From IMG/VR virus record IMGVR_UViG_3300009514_000064, positions 1-34,827 of that record: a DNA stretch of 34,827 nucleotides; one strand, written 5' to 3'. The notes under the pieces were generated by a model. It ran no database searches. It saw only the letters and a program-made list of their open reading frames with translations, and was not told where the DNA came from. The stretch comes from a virus. The translations under genes were made by a program, and so were the position numbers. Each line of letters begins with the position of its first letter. The stretch's first letter is position 1. This document shows positions 26,201 through 32,765 of this stretch, piece after piece.

Positions 26201-26374
26201 TTTGGTGCTTTGGACTCGGAATATATGGATGCGGCTGTAAAGATTTTGGATTATTTAAAACTATTGTTTGACACCGTTATAGTAATTACTCACACAGATG
26301 TCTTGAAGGATGTCGTAGATCATGTCATTGAGATTCAGCGAGACGAAAGAGGATATTCTATAATTTGCGAGTAA
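23210..26374 (+). CDS. Fused SbcD-SbcC (Mre11-Rad50, gp47-gp46-like) recombination nuclease
   Basis: One 1054-residue polypeptide holds both subunits of an SbcCD complex. Residues 1-350 are the Mre11/SbcD phosphoesterase: HLSDTQ (D9), GDIAH (D45), GNHD (N80-D82), YHGF (H152) and GDIH (D187, H189) are the metal-binding motifs. From about 372 the SbcC/Rad50 ATPase begins: LRYDNLCSYGE, Walker A GKSGVGKST (402-410), two coiled-coil arms (about 580-890) meeting at a cysteine-bearing turn (C730, C736, C737), signature-like LCSGMENTIA (about 963-972), Walker B NLFVLDEVFGALD (990-1002) and the H-loop ITHTD. T4 encodes these as separate genes 47 and 46. The complex resects ends for recombination-dependent replication and host DNA breakdown. 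No stop or frameshift separates the halves. Confidence 0.9.
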   Translation: MLRISHLSDTQMRNFQRHAEFRESYKNLYNSLKDHEPDVIVIAGDIAHTKTQISPEFVQLCSEYFTNLANIAPTVIIPGNHDGNLQNLSRLDALTPVVSALNNPNIHYFKESGNYTVPGIGAIFSVFSCFDDESEWPTSRPETKLPVIGLYHGFVQGAVLQNGMTIEDDPHKVEDFLKMVDYLMLGDIHRMQILDHQYRSAYCGSYPQQGYGESTTKGYLIWEIESKDKHDVDFVELPNVCPYYTLELKDDLKIPDLRKVMQQKGRVRILSRQLTPFEKDSLRERVEELYDPVEVRFLDNASGHRQALRIESDGATIEDLSQLGVQEKLIRQFLKPYKLTKELVDKVLEINRQYNSAAKKQDDTLRNVQYRIKKLRYDNLCSYGEGNEIDFSKYRGTLGIFGKSGVGKSTLAVDAPSYAIYNKISKKVTKNDSLINENKDFCGASIEVEVDNKTFKIKRNTTVYTKSGKRKNKPVTQGKTDVDFRIVHPDGTEEDRNGEERGVTDGDEIRKIFGTYEDFVATSTAPQWQLLNFLNKGATERQKVIGRYFDIDIFDRKHRLAKDHLKGVKSNLKLLEGTNFEDVIQKYEAIATNISEELREINVALKESSKKKQEKENLIDKLRSQVKSVDAEQGLSLSVISAGANVAKAALIDQENKLENIRNDIEKKTAKIKKIEHYMSMLEIDKLTACLESFRENQAKLSKIQTEKNLTISQLEQANTKLKDLDKYVCIKNSDCCMLEEINKAKSHKELVQEKHDKLKDLEDALSEKDVNIEEIQKKINLYERSERELLVEKPALTHIQEKLETETNYIPMLKDSVEEWNKKREIFTNHENQLKKNEELENQIIEKKREKNILEKGIASLNDQVVKLTGEKSSAEAFLEKGKENKKQYDDLRAKYEAYDYFIRIMGKDGLSKTIIANNLEIINKQIKNILSSAVDFSVEFSNDGKEIYFKSPKSPKREIELCSGMENTIAALSIRAALVSVTTLPKSNLFVLDEVFGALDSEYMDAAVKILDYLKLLFDTVIVITHTDVLKDVVDHVIEIQRDERGYSIICE

Positions 26375-26375
26375 T

Positions 26376-26380
26376 GGAGA
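26376..26380 (+). promoter_or_regulatory. Ribosome binding site deciding the holin-candidate start
   Basis: GGAGA is ten bases before ATG 26391 but only one base before an in-frame TTG at 26382. The ATG is therefore the likely start. Confidence 0.5.
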
Positions 26381-26390
26381 ATTGAATAAA

Positions 26391-26660
26391 ATGTGGATTA
26401 AAAATACAGGTGGAGAAGAAGATTCAATGTTGACTTTTGCGTTAGGAGGGTTTATTGTATCCACTTATGCTATAGTTGCGTCAACTTTGGAAGAATTTGC
26501 TATTGGCGGGTTCGAACTGACATTTAGGACGCCAGATGCTACAATGGTATCTGCACTGTTAGGCGCAACTTTATTGGCATATGTGAATCGAAGAAATAAG
26601 AAACTGGACGCAGAAGTTGAAATGAAGAAATTAAAAATTCAATCTGGAATTATTGAATGA
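26391..26660 (+). CDS. Two-helix membrane protein, holin candidate
   Basis: An 89-residue protein. Two hydrophobic segments, about residues 13-32 (MLTFALGGFIVSTYAIVAST) and 50-65 (ATMVSALLGATLLAYV), are separated by an acidic and aromatic loop. A highly charged tail starting NRRNKKLDAEVEMKK follows. Size, two membrane spans and a charged C-terminus are typical of class II holins, which time host lysis by opening the inner membrane. The next gene is a membrane-anchored coiled-coil protein that could act as a spanin, which supports a lysis role. No endolysin is recognisable in the window. It could also be an unrelated small membrane protein. Confidence 0.5.
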   Translation: MWIKNTGGEEDSMLTFALGGFIVSTYAIVASTLEEFAIGGFELTFRTPDATMVSALLGATLLAYVNRRNKKLDAEVEMKKLKIQSGIIE

Positions 26661-26695
26661 AAAAATTAGGTATCGAAGGTTTGGTGAGGTAAGTT

Positions 26696-27493
26696 ATGTA
26701 CAAGTATGTTTCTGTTATTTTTCTTGTAGTTGTAGTTTTTTTAGGTGGTATGCTTTATTTTGAAAAACGAGCACATGCTGACTCCAAGAAAGAACTCTCA
26801 AACGAAATTGCCAAACTAGAAGGAGTTGTGCAAGAAACTGAAACTGCATTTTCTCGCAGAGCAATTGAAGTAAGGAACTTGAAATCAGAAAACAAAGAAC
26901 TTCAAGTAAAAATCAAAGACAGAGAAGAAGACATTATTGCGCTAACTGAAGCGAACATTGTGATTAAGAAGAAATTAATCAAGATAGAAAATGCCAACCA
27001 AATTGTTGTGAATCAAGAAGGAGAGGAAGTCCCTCCTGATCCTAGTTGTGACGATTGTTTTGCTGAGAGTAGGTTTAAGGTAGAGTTCGAAAAAGAGGTA
27101 GACCCGTATAGAGTTAAAGGGTTTACGCTCACAAATCCAGCGTATGCAGAGCTGAGTGTTGAGTGGATGAGGGATTTAGAGCTGGAAGTTATTCTAACTA
27201 AAGATGATGATGGCAACTTTAGAGCTTATCTTGACTCTAAAGACAAAGAAATTGTTCCAGCAGAACTCAAACTCCAGGTTGATCCTACCGTCTTAAAGAG
27301 GAAATGGTACGAAAATATCGGAATTGGATCCGACTTAATGTTTGGAAAGCACGGAGGAACATTTAGCATTAAATTATTTTACGAAATCATGGAACAGTGG
27401 TACTTGGGTCCAAGTTTTATGGTAATGTATGACGGAAAGAAAGCAAAAACATTTTACGGCATTACTGCGGGATGGTACATGTTCAGATGGTGA
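26696..27493 (+). CDS. Membrane-anchored coiled-coil protein with beta-rich C-terminus, spanin-like candidate
   Basis: A 265-residue protein. Residues 4-22 are a strongly hydrophobic segment (YVSVIFLVVVVFLGGMLYF) with a short N-terminus, so an inner-membrane anchor or signal sequence; AHA at 26-28 could be a signal-peptidase site. Residues 30-100 form a long coiled coil. C118 and C121 (PSCDDC) could make disulphides. Residues 125-265 are beta-rich, with FTLTNPAYAELSVEW, and end in amphipathic, aromatic strands (FYGITAGWYMFRW) with a terminal Trp like outer-membrane proteins. An N-terminal anchor, periplasmic coiled coil and outer-membrane-like end suggest a spanin-type bridge. There is no lipobox and no separate Rz1. 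GAGG precedes the ATG. Confidence 0.45.
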   Translation: MYKYVSVIFLVVVVFLGGMLYFEKRAHADSKKELSNEIAKLEGVVQETETAFSRRAIEVRNLKSENKELQVKIKDREEDIIALTEANIVIKKKLIKIENANQIVVNQEGEEVPPDPSCDDCFAESRFKVEFEKEVDPYRVKGFTLTNPAYAELSVEWMRDLELEVILTKDDDGNFRAYLDSKDKEIVPAELKLQVDPTVLKRKWYENIGIGSDLMFGKHGGTFSIKLFYEIMEQWYLGPSFMVMYDGKKAKTFYGITAGWYMFRW

Positions 27494-27732
27494 AAGAAGA
27501 TAGACCAGGCTGGGACTGGGTAGAGACTGGTTCTGGTGGGTTTTGGACCAAACAAAAAGGCCCATCGCATAGTCATAAGTTAGATTTCTTTTGTCCTCAT
27601 TGCAAAAGAATCACAGGCACAATCGACGACAAATACCTGGAAGAATACGGATTTTGCGCAGAATGTTACGTCATGTATGTTGATGAACGCTCAAAACCTG
27701 CCATAGATTTGTCTAAATACAAAAAAAAGTGA
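27472..27732 (+). CDS. Small zinc-ribbon protein
   Basis: An 86-residue protein with two Cys pairs, C41/C44 (FFCPHCKRI) and C62/C65 (GFCAECYVMY), separated by a short helix (DDKYLEEYG): a classic zinc-ribbon layout. The N-terminus is Trp-rich (GWDWVETGSGGFWTKQKG) and the C-terminus is basic. It overlaps the end of the preceding gene by 22 bases. A second in-frame ATG at 27487 overlaps the upstream stop more tightly and could be the true start. Function unknown. Position just before the packaging genes is compatible with a role in DNA handling or late transcription, but nothing in the sequence proves it. Confidence 0.55.
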   Translation: MVHVQMVKEDRPGWDWVETGSGGFWTKQKGPSHSHKLDFFCPHCKRITGTIDDKYLEEYGFCAECYVMYVDERSKPAIDLSKYKKK

Positions 27733-27748
27733 ATCTCATTTTGTAATT

Positions 27749-27768
27749 TTCCTATTTAGTATTAGGAA
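27749..27768 (+). other. Small hairpin in the gap before the packaging genes
   Basis: TTCCTA and TAGGAA pair around an 8-base loop (27755-27762), followed by a T-rich stretch (TTTATGTTTTTC). The stem is only six pairs and AT-rich, so a weak terminator or mRNA processing site is possible. The 73-base gap is the longest intergenic space in the window. It ends with a strong AGGAG at 27792-27796 for the next gene. Confidence 0.3.
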
Positions 27769-27805
27769 GCTTTATGTTTTTCTGCATTTTTAGGAGAAGT
27801 TTAAT

Positions 27806-28312
27806 ATGACCGTTTTATCCTATGGAGATAAAAATTATCAAAAAAAGAAGTCAATGTATGATGTATTGGCTCAAGTTCTTGAGGACCTAAAGTATGGAAC
27901 ATCGCATTCCGTTGCAGGTCAAAACGCCCTACATGGTGGAACGGCGTGGAATAAGCCAGTTCAGGAGCTTGAAGGCGTTACGATGAGATTGATGAATAAT
28001 GAGTACTTAAGCCTAACTCACCATCGATACGAAACAACTACTCACGAAGGACTATCTCACCTACCTGACGGAAGTGATGTACTGAGAGAACTCTCTAAAG
28101 AACTTAAAAAAGGTTTTAAAAATTATACCGGAAAAGCACTTAAATTGAAGGAAGTTAAATCTGATAGAAATTTTGAAAATCATCAAGTTGTACAGGCAGA
28201 TACGAGCTGGATGATGGGTTCTAGTCGATATGGATATGGTGGTCGTGGTCTTTCTAGGTATTTGATTCGAGATTCTTGTGTGTATGAGTTTTCGGCAAAA
28301 TTAGATGAGTAA
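27806..28312 (+). CDS. Unknown protein in the small-terminase (gp16) position
   Basis: A 168-residue protein of unrecognised family. AGGAG lies nine bases before the ATG, one of the best ribosome binding sites in the window, which suggests high expression. The N-terminal helix (SMYDVLAQVLEDLKYG) is followed by a His-rich polar region (SLTHHRYETTTHEGLSHL), a Lys-rich helix (LRELSKELKKGFKNYTGKAL) and a Gly/Tyr-rich end (RYGYGGRGLSRYLIRD). It precedes the large terminase with a TAATG overlap and has the size of T4 gp16 (164 residues), so a small terminase is the positional guess. I see no helix-turn-helix and no similarity to gp16. Confidence 0.5.
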   Translation: MTVLSYGDKNYQKKKSMYDVLAQVLEDLKYGTSHSVAGQNALHGGTAWNKPVQELEGVTMRLMNNEYLSLTHHRYETTTHEGLSHLPDGSDVLRELSKELKKGFKNYTGKALKLKEVKSDRNFENHQVVQADTSWMMGSSRYGYGGRGLSRYLIRDSCVYEFSAKLDE

Positions 28313-30006
28313 TGCCTAAACTTACAAGAAAGAATGCAATAAAAGAAATAATAAAGTGTGGTAGAGATCCTGTCTACTTTTTGCACAATTATGCTCGCAT
28401 TCAACATCCTACTAAAGGGCTAGTTCCCTTCAATACATATCATTATCAAGAGGATATTGTCAAGGCGTTTCTTGAAAATAGGATGAACATAATCCTAAAA
28501 GCTCGTCAGCTTGGGATTACAACAATTACTGCCGGATATATTGCTTGGTTAATATTGTTTCATAGAGACAAGAATGTCTTGATCGTTGCAACAAAACAAG
28601 ATACTGCCAAAAATATGGTGCGTATTGTTAAAAATATCTTCAAGTATTTGCCTAAGTGGATGAGCGCTTTAGGCCAAGGCTACGACGCCAACAATCGATT
28701 AGGAGTAGAACTTAATAATGGTTCTAGAGTGAAGGCTGTTACAACATCTTCGGACGCCGGTCGTTCTGAAGCTGTCTCGCTGCTTGTTGTGGATGAGGTG
28801 GCGCACATTAAAGGGTTTGATGAGATTTGGACGGGCCTTTGGCCTACAGTCAGCACAGGAGGATGTGTTGCTCTTTTCAGCACACCAAATGGTACTGGGA
28901 ATTTTTTCCACAAATGCTATAGGCAAGCCCAAAATAAAGAAAACGCTTTTAACTGTGATTTTGGAAACTATGTCAACCCTAGCAATCCCGAAGAGAAATA
29001 CAGAGACAGGATGATGTGGTGGGTCCATCCAGATCATGATGAAGACTGGTTCACTGCCGAAACAGCAGGAAAAGGCCCTAGAGAAATTGCTCAGGAATAC
29101 TTATGCAATTTCAATGCTTCTGGAGATACATTTGTTTGGCACGAAGATATAGCCAAGTTAGAGCAAGAAGTTTGTCATCCACCAGAATTATTCCGTTTTG
29201 ACAGAAACGTGTGGATATGGCAGCGTGCTCAACCTGAAGGATCATACTTGATTTCTTGCGATGTTTCTAGAGGAGATGCTCAAGATTATTCTGCATTTCA
29301 TGTCATTAGATACGATACGCATCCTCTCCTTCAGGTCGCAGAGTACAAGGGGAAAATTCGACCAGATCAATTAGGTTCTTTATTAGTTAGTGTATCTAAG
29401 GTATATAATAATGCTATAATTGCTCCTGAGAACAATTCAGGTTGGTCTGGACAAACCATACTCAAAATTCAAGAGGCCAATCATCCTTTCTTGTATTATT
29501 CTCGGAAAAGAAGTTCGAAGACTAAAAGTATGCACATGCCAGATCCTCACTACGCACAAGATAGAAATGATTATTTGGCAGGTTACTCAGTGACATCTGC
29601 AAATCGTTTGGAAATGCTTACCAAAATGGAACAATATCTTCGTTGCGGAGACATTGCAATTAACTCTCCTAGATTAGTTGCGGAACTGAAAACGTTCATT
29701 GTCAACCCAAATAATAAGCCTGAAGCACAAAGAGGAGAGAATGATGATTTAATTATGGCCTTAGCAGGAGGATTATGGGTGCGAGAAGAGTCTTTTCTGC
29801 ATACTTATAGAACAAGCGACGTTGCAAAAGCAATGTTAGATGGAATGTCGATATCAAGCACTCCCACGAGTCAGTATAAAGATCTTGGATATGACAACAA
29901 TATGTACAACAGATCAAGGATTCAGCAATACGTCAGAGAACAAAATAAGATAGTTTTGGGAAATGGTGACGTAGAAGATCTTGGATGGTTAATTACAAGC
30001 GGGTAA
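28312..30006 (+). CDS. Large terminase subunit (T4 gp17-like)
   Basis: A 564-residue packaging motor. The ATPase half has a Walker A variant KARQLGITT (K63-T71), an adenine-site glutamine (Q46 in YHYQED), Walker B SLLVVDE (D161, E162) and the coupling motif FSTPNGTGN (about 189-197). The nuclease half has the RNase H-like acids D317 (SCDVSRGD), E373 (APENNSG) and D478/D479 (ENDDLIMAL), matching the D-E-D set of gp17. It translocates genome DNA into the prohead through the portal and cuts the concatemer. Length is slightly under T4 gp17 (610). It is translationally coupled to the upstream gene, and the portal gene follows after three bases. Confidence 0.95.
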   Translation: MPKLTRKNAIKEIIKCGRDPVYFLHNYARIQHPTKGLVPFNTYHYQEDIVKAFLENRMNIILKARQLGITTITAGYIAWLILFHRDKNVLIVATKQDTAKNMVRIVKNIFKYLPKWMSALGQGYDANNRLGVELNNGSRVKAVTTSSDAGRSEAVSLLVVDEVAHIKGFDEIWTGLWPTVSTGGCVALFSTPNGTGNFFHKCYRQAQNKENAFNCDFGNYVNPSNPEEKYRDRMMWWVHPDHDEDWFTAETAGKGPREIAQEYLCNFNASGDTFVWHEDIAKLEQEVCHPPELFRFDRNVWIWQRAQPEGSYLISCDVSRGDAQDYSAFHVIRYDTHPLLQVAEYKGKIRPDQLGSLLVSVSKVYNNAIIAPENNSGWSGQTILKIQEANHPFLYYSRKRSSKTKSMHMPDPHYAQDRNDYLAGYSVTSANRLEMLTKMEQYLRCGDIAINSPRLVAELKTFIVNPNNKPEAQRGENDDLIMALAGGLWVREESFLHTYRTSDVAKAMLDGMSISSTPTSQYKDLGYDNNMYNRSRIQQYVREQNKIVLGNGDVEDLGWLITSG

Positions 30007-30009
30007 CGA

Positions 30010-31878
30010 ATGGCTGAAAATGGAGTAAAATTATTTTATCAGGATCTATCTCGTCTCTTTAGAGGCGGGCCTGTGGTCCGCCATAGAGTCGCTAATAAAA
30101 TAGCTTCTCCTGGGCAAGTTGGTGTTCCCGTTGGAACTGCGAGGGCCTTCCTTAAACATACTAACGTCTCTTATGCTAGCACATTGGCTTCTTACGGTCA
30201 ATATAATAGGCTAGCTAGGTACTCAGATTATAACGAAATGGAATCAATGGCAGAAATCAATTCTGCTTTGGATATTTATTCTGATGAAGTCTGCTCAAGA
30301 GATGAATATGGAAATATCATCAAAATTGAATCAGACAATTCGCAAATAAGAGAGGCTCTAGAGTTATTGTTCTATGATGTATTGAATATTGAGTTTAACG
30401 CTTGGACTTGGATTAGGAATTTATGTAAGTATGGCGACCAGTTTCTCATGGTTGACCACCACCCAGACTATGGAGTCATGAATGTTCTGCCTCTCCCGGT
30501 GAACGAAATGGAGAGAGAAGAAGGATATGATGAAGAAAATCCTCTGGCTTATCGTTATCGTTGGATTACTCAAGGAAATAGGGTCTTAGATAGTTGGCAA
30601 ATTATTCACTTTAGATTGATGGCGAATGATAATTTTCTTCCATATGGATCTTCTATTTTGGAGGGAGCTAGGAGAACTTGGCGACAGCTTATTTTAATGG
30701 AAGATGCTGTCATGGTGTATCGCATTGTGCGCAGTCCTGAACGTAGAGTATTTTATATTGATGTTGGAAACGTAGCTCCACAGGACATCCCAGCGTACAT
30801 AGAAAAAGTTAAAGGACAACTGAAGCGAAATCAGATCGTCGACTCAGACACTGGAAGAGTAGACCAAAGATATAATGCGCTTTCAACTGATGAGGACTAC
30901 TTTCTTCCACAGCGTGGTGCAGAAGGCGGCTCTCGAATAGATACTCTTGCAGGTGGTCAGTTTACTGGAGATATCGAGGACTTAAATTATATCCAAAACA
31001 AGCTATTCGCAGCATTAAAGATTCCTAAATCTTACTTAGGATATGAAGCCGATATTAGTTCAAAATCTACGTTAAGTCAAGAAGATGTTAGATTTGCAAG
31101 AACTATTCAAAGGATTCAGAGAGTGTTTGTTGCTGAGTTAAATAAGATTGCAGTTATTCATCTATTTTCCATGGGATTCAAGGGGAATGATTTGGTTAAC
31201 TTTGACATTGGCATGGCAAATCCATCTACCATCTCAGAAATACAGAAGCTAGAACTATGGAGAACAAAGTTTGAGGTAGCAAGTCTTTCTCAAGATGGAG
31301 TTTTAGATAAAAGTTTTGTTTACAGGAAGATATTTAGACTCTCCAATGAAGACATAGAGCAAGTCGAAGAAGGAAGACGAAAAGACAGGATGTTTGATCT
31401 TGAAGTTGAAGCAATGCAAGCTCCTCAAATAGAGACTCCTCCTCCTGCCGCACCACCACCACCAGAATCGGCAGCACCACCCGCTCCAGTCGAGCCTGGG
31501 CTTCCTCCTCCACCCGGAGAAGAGGCAGGCGGCGGGGCTCCAATTACATCAGCGAAAGATCCTAACAAACAATCAGCAGCGCCAAATGAGTTGATTCACG
31601 CCTTTCCTGGGAAAAAACCGAGCTATGCCATGCCAAATTTGAAGAATTATGCTTTCAATATGAAGAAGACCGCTATGGACCCAAAAAGAAGTTATTCTGA
31701 GTTGGGACGTTTTGCCAAAGCTCCTTTTGGAGAGTCTGTTGACGAAGGAACAGACATTGAAGAACAAGTTTTTAGAAAGAATGTTTCTCAGTTGCAGAGA
31801 ATTGCAAAAGAGATTGAAAACATCGATGCACTTAGGTCAATTTCAGAGAAAAAGACAAAAAAAGTTTTCTCTGATTAA
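30010..31878 (+). CDS. Portal vertex protein (T4 gp20-like)
   Basis: A 622-residue portal. Typical T4-type features are the sequence YNEMESMAEINSALDIYSDE near residue 75, the wing and stem region with 'RIVRSPERRVFYIDVGNV' (about 238-255), the clip/stem segment around DLNYIQNKLFAALKIPKSYL and the helix with SQEDVRFARTIQRIQ. Twelve copies form the DNA gate and the start point of prohead assembly, and dock the terminase. T4 gp20 is 524 residues; the extra ~100 here are a C-terminal tail beginning with a Pro/Ala-rich stretch at about 476-515, then a charged helical end. The tail is probably flexible and its role is unknown. Confidence 0.92.
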   Translation: MAENGVKLFYQDLSRLFRGGPVVRHRVANKIASPGQVGVPVGTARAFLKHTNVSYASTLASYGQYNRLARYSDYNEMESMAEINSALDIYSDEVCSRDEYGNIIKIESDNSQIREALELLFYDVLNIEFNAWTWIRNLCKYGDQFLMVDHHPDYGVMNVLPLPVNEMEREEGYDEENPLAYRYRWITQGNRVLDSWQIIHFRLMANDNFLPYGSSILEGARRTWRQLILMEDAVMVYRIVRSPERRVFYIDVGNVAPQDIPAYIEKVKGQLKRNQIVDSDTGRVDQRYNALSTDEDYFLPQRGAEGGSRIDTLAGGQFTGDIEDLNYIQNKLFAALKIPKSYLGYEADISSKSTLSQEDVRFARTIQRIQRVFVAELNKIAVIHLFSMGFKGNDLVNFDIGMANPSTISEIQKLELWRTKFEVASLSQDGVLDKSFVYRKIFRLSNEDIEQVEEGRRKDRMFDLEVEAMQAPQIETPPPAAPPPPESAAPPAPVEPGLPPPPGEEAGGGAPITSAKDPNKQSAAPNELIHAFPGKKPSYAMPNLKNYAFNMKKTAMDPKRSYSELGRFAKAPFGESVDEGTDIEEQVFRKNVSQLQRIAKEIENIDALRSISEKKTKKVFSD

Positions 31879-31884
31879 TTTGTC

Positions 31885-31895
31885 ATAATTATAAG
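31885..31895 (+). promoter_or_regulatory. Candidate promoter element ATAATTATAAG (second copy)
   Basis: Identical to the 11-mer at 18778-18788 and likewise in an intergenic gap, 20 bases before the ATG at 31916. An AGTAGGAG ribosome binding site (31897-31904) directly follows it, so if it is a promoter the leader would be very short. Two copies in AT-rich DNA are only suggestive. Confidence 0.25.
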
Positions 31896-31915
31896 AAGTA
31901 GGAGAATTTTCTTAG

Positions 31916-32764
31916 ATGCGACGACACAATAAGAAACGAAATTCAGCTCTCCTTTATGAATTTTTGATTCGACATATCTCTAGCTGTTTGCTCAACAAAG
32001 ATAAAGCAAGCGCAAATAAAGCGATGGATTTGTCGAAACGTTATTTCGGAAAGGGAGCACCTCTTCGTGAGGAGTTAGATCTTTTTAGGGCAGTTTTAGA
32101 TACGAAAGTCAAGTCACGACATTCTGCTCAAAAACTTTTGGGAGAAGTTGTTAGAAATGCATCTAAGATAAATTCTCGAAAGCTTAATGAAGAGAAAAAC
32201 AGACTCATTAAAGAAATTAATTATAATCTTTGTAATGATAAATTCTATGATCATAAGATATCAAACTATACAATCTATGCATCTATGCACTCTTTGATGT
32301 GTGAGAAGCGAAGCAAAAAGAAGGCTTTGTCTTCGATAGATAAAATTAAGCTAGAAGATAGCGTAGTTGAGTTCCTGGTTAAGGAAGGCAATTCGAAAGC
32401 AAGTAGTCTTAGAATTGATCCAAACTACAACAATGCTGTCTATAAACTTGTTGTAGACAGGTTTCATAAAAAATATAAAGAAAAACTCAGCGAAAATCAA
32501 AAGAAGCTGCTGGTTAAATATATTTTATCGGAAATTTCGCAAGACAAAGAAGGGTTGAAGAAAGAAATTCTAACCGAAGCGAAAGTCATTAGAGAAAAGA
32601 TCACAAATATAAGCGACACAGAGATATTGAGGGACCAATCTCTTGCGGACAAACTGAAGGAATGCTACAAGAAGTTTTCAAATGTAGACCTTAACGATAT
32701 TGGTGAATCTACAATCCTTGAAATCCTCCAGTATATGAGATTGGCTGAAGAGGTTTCATCTTAA
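31916..32764 (+). CDS. Helical protein of unknown function after the portal gene
   Basis: A 282-residue, basic, almost entirely helical protein. The N-terminus (MRRHNKKRNSALLYEFLIRH) and a segment KLNEEKNRLIKEINYNLCND recall hypothetical proteins found next to portal genes in T4-like aquatic phages; I know no function for them. It carries several Lys/Glu-rich helices and no catalytic motif. GGAG is eleven bases before the ATG. The gene occupies the place where T4 has prohead core genes 67/68, so a core or scaffold-related role is possible from position. It is followed directly by another unrecognised gene. Confidence 0.55.
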   Translation: MRRHNKKRNSALLYEFLIRHISSCLLNKDKASANKAMDLSKRYFGKGAPLREELDLFRAVLDTKVKSRHSAQKLLGEVVRNASKINSRKLNEEKNRLIKEINYNLCNDKFYDHKISNYTIYASMHSLMCEKRSKKKALSSIDKIKLEDSVVEFLVKEGNSKASSLRIDPNYNNAVYKLVVDRFHKKYKEKLSENQKKLLVKYILSEISQDKEGLKKEILTEAKVIREKITNISDTEILRDQSLADKLKECYKKFSNVDLNDIGESTILEILQYMRLAEEVSS

Positions 32765-32765
32765 T

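Noticed and set aside
26382-26390. TTG start adding three residues to the holin candidate
   Set aside because: GGAGA is only one base away from the TTG but ten from ATG 26391.
27754-27760. CTAAATA-like element on the minus strand as a late promoter
   Set aside because: It points away from every gene in the window and is part of the small hairpin at 27749-27768.
28680-29037. Minus-strand and second plus-strand frames inside the terminase gene
   Set aside because: They cover conserved gp17 motifs and show no start signals.
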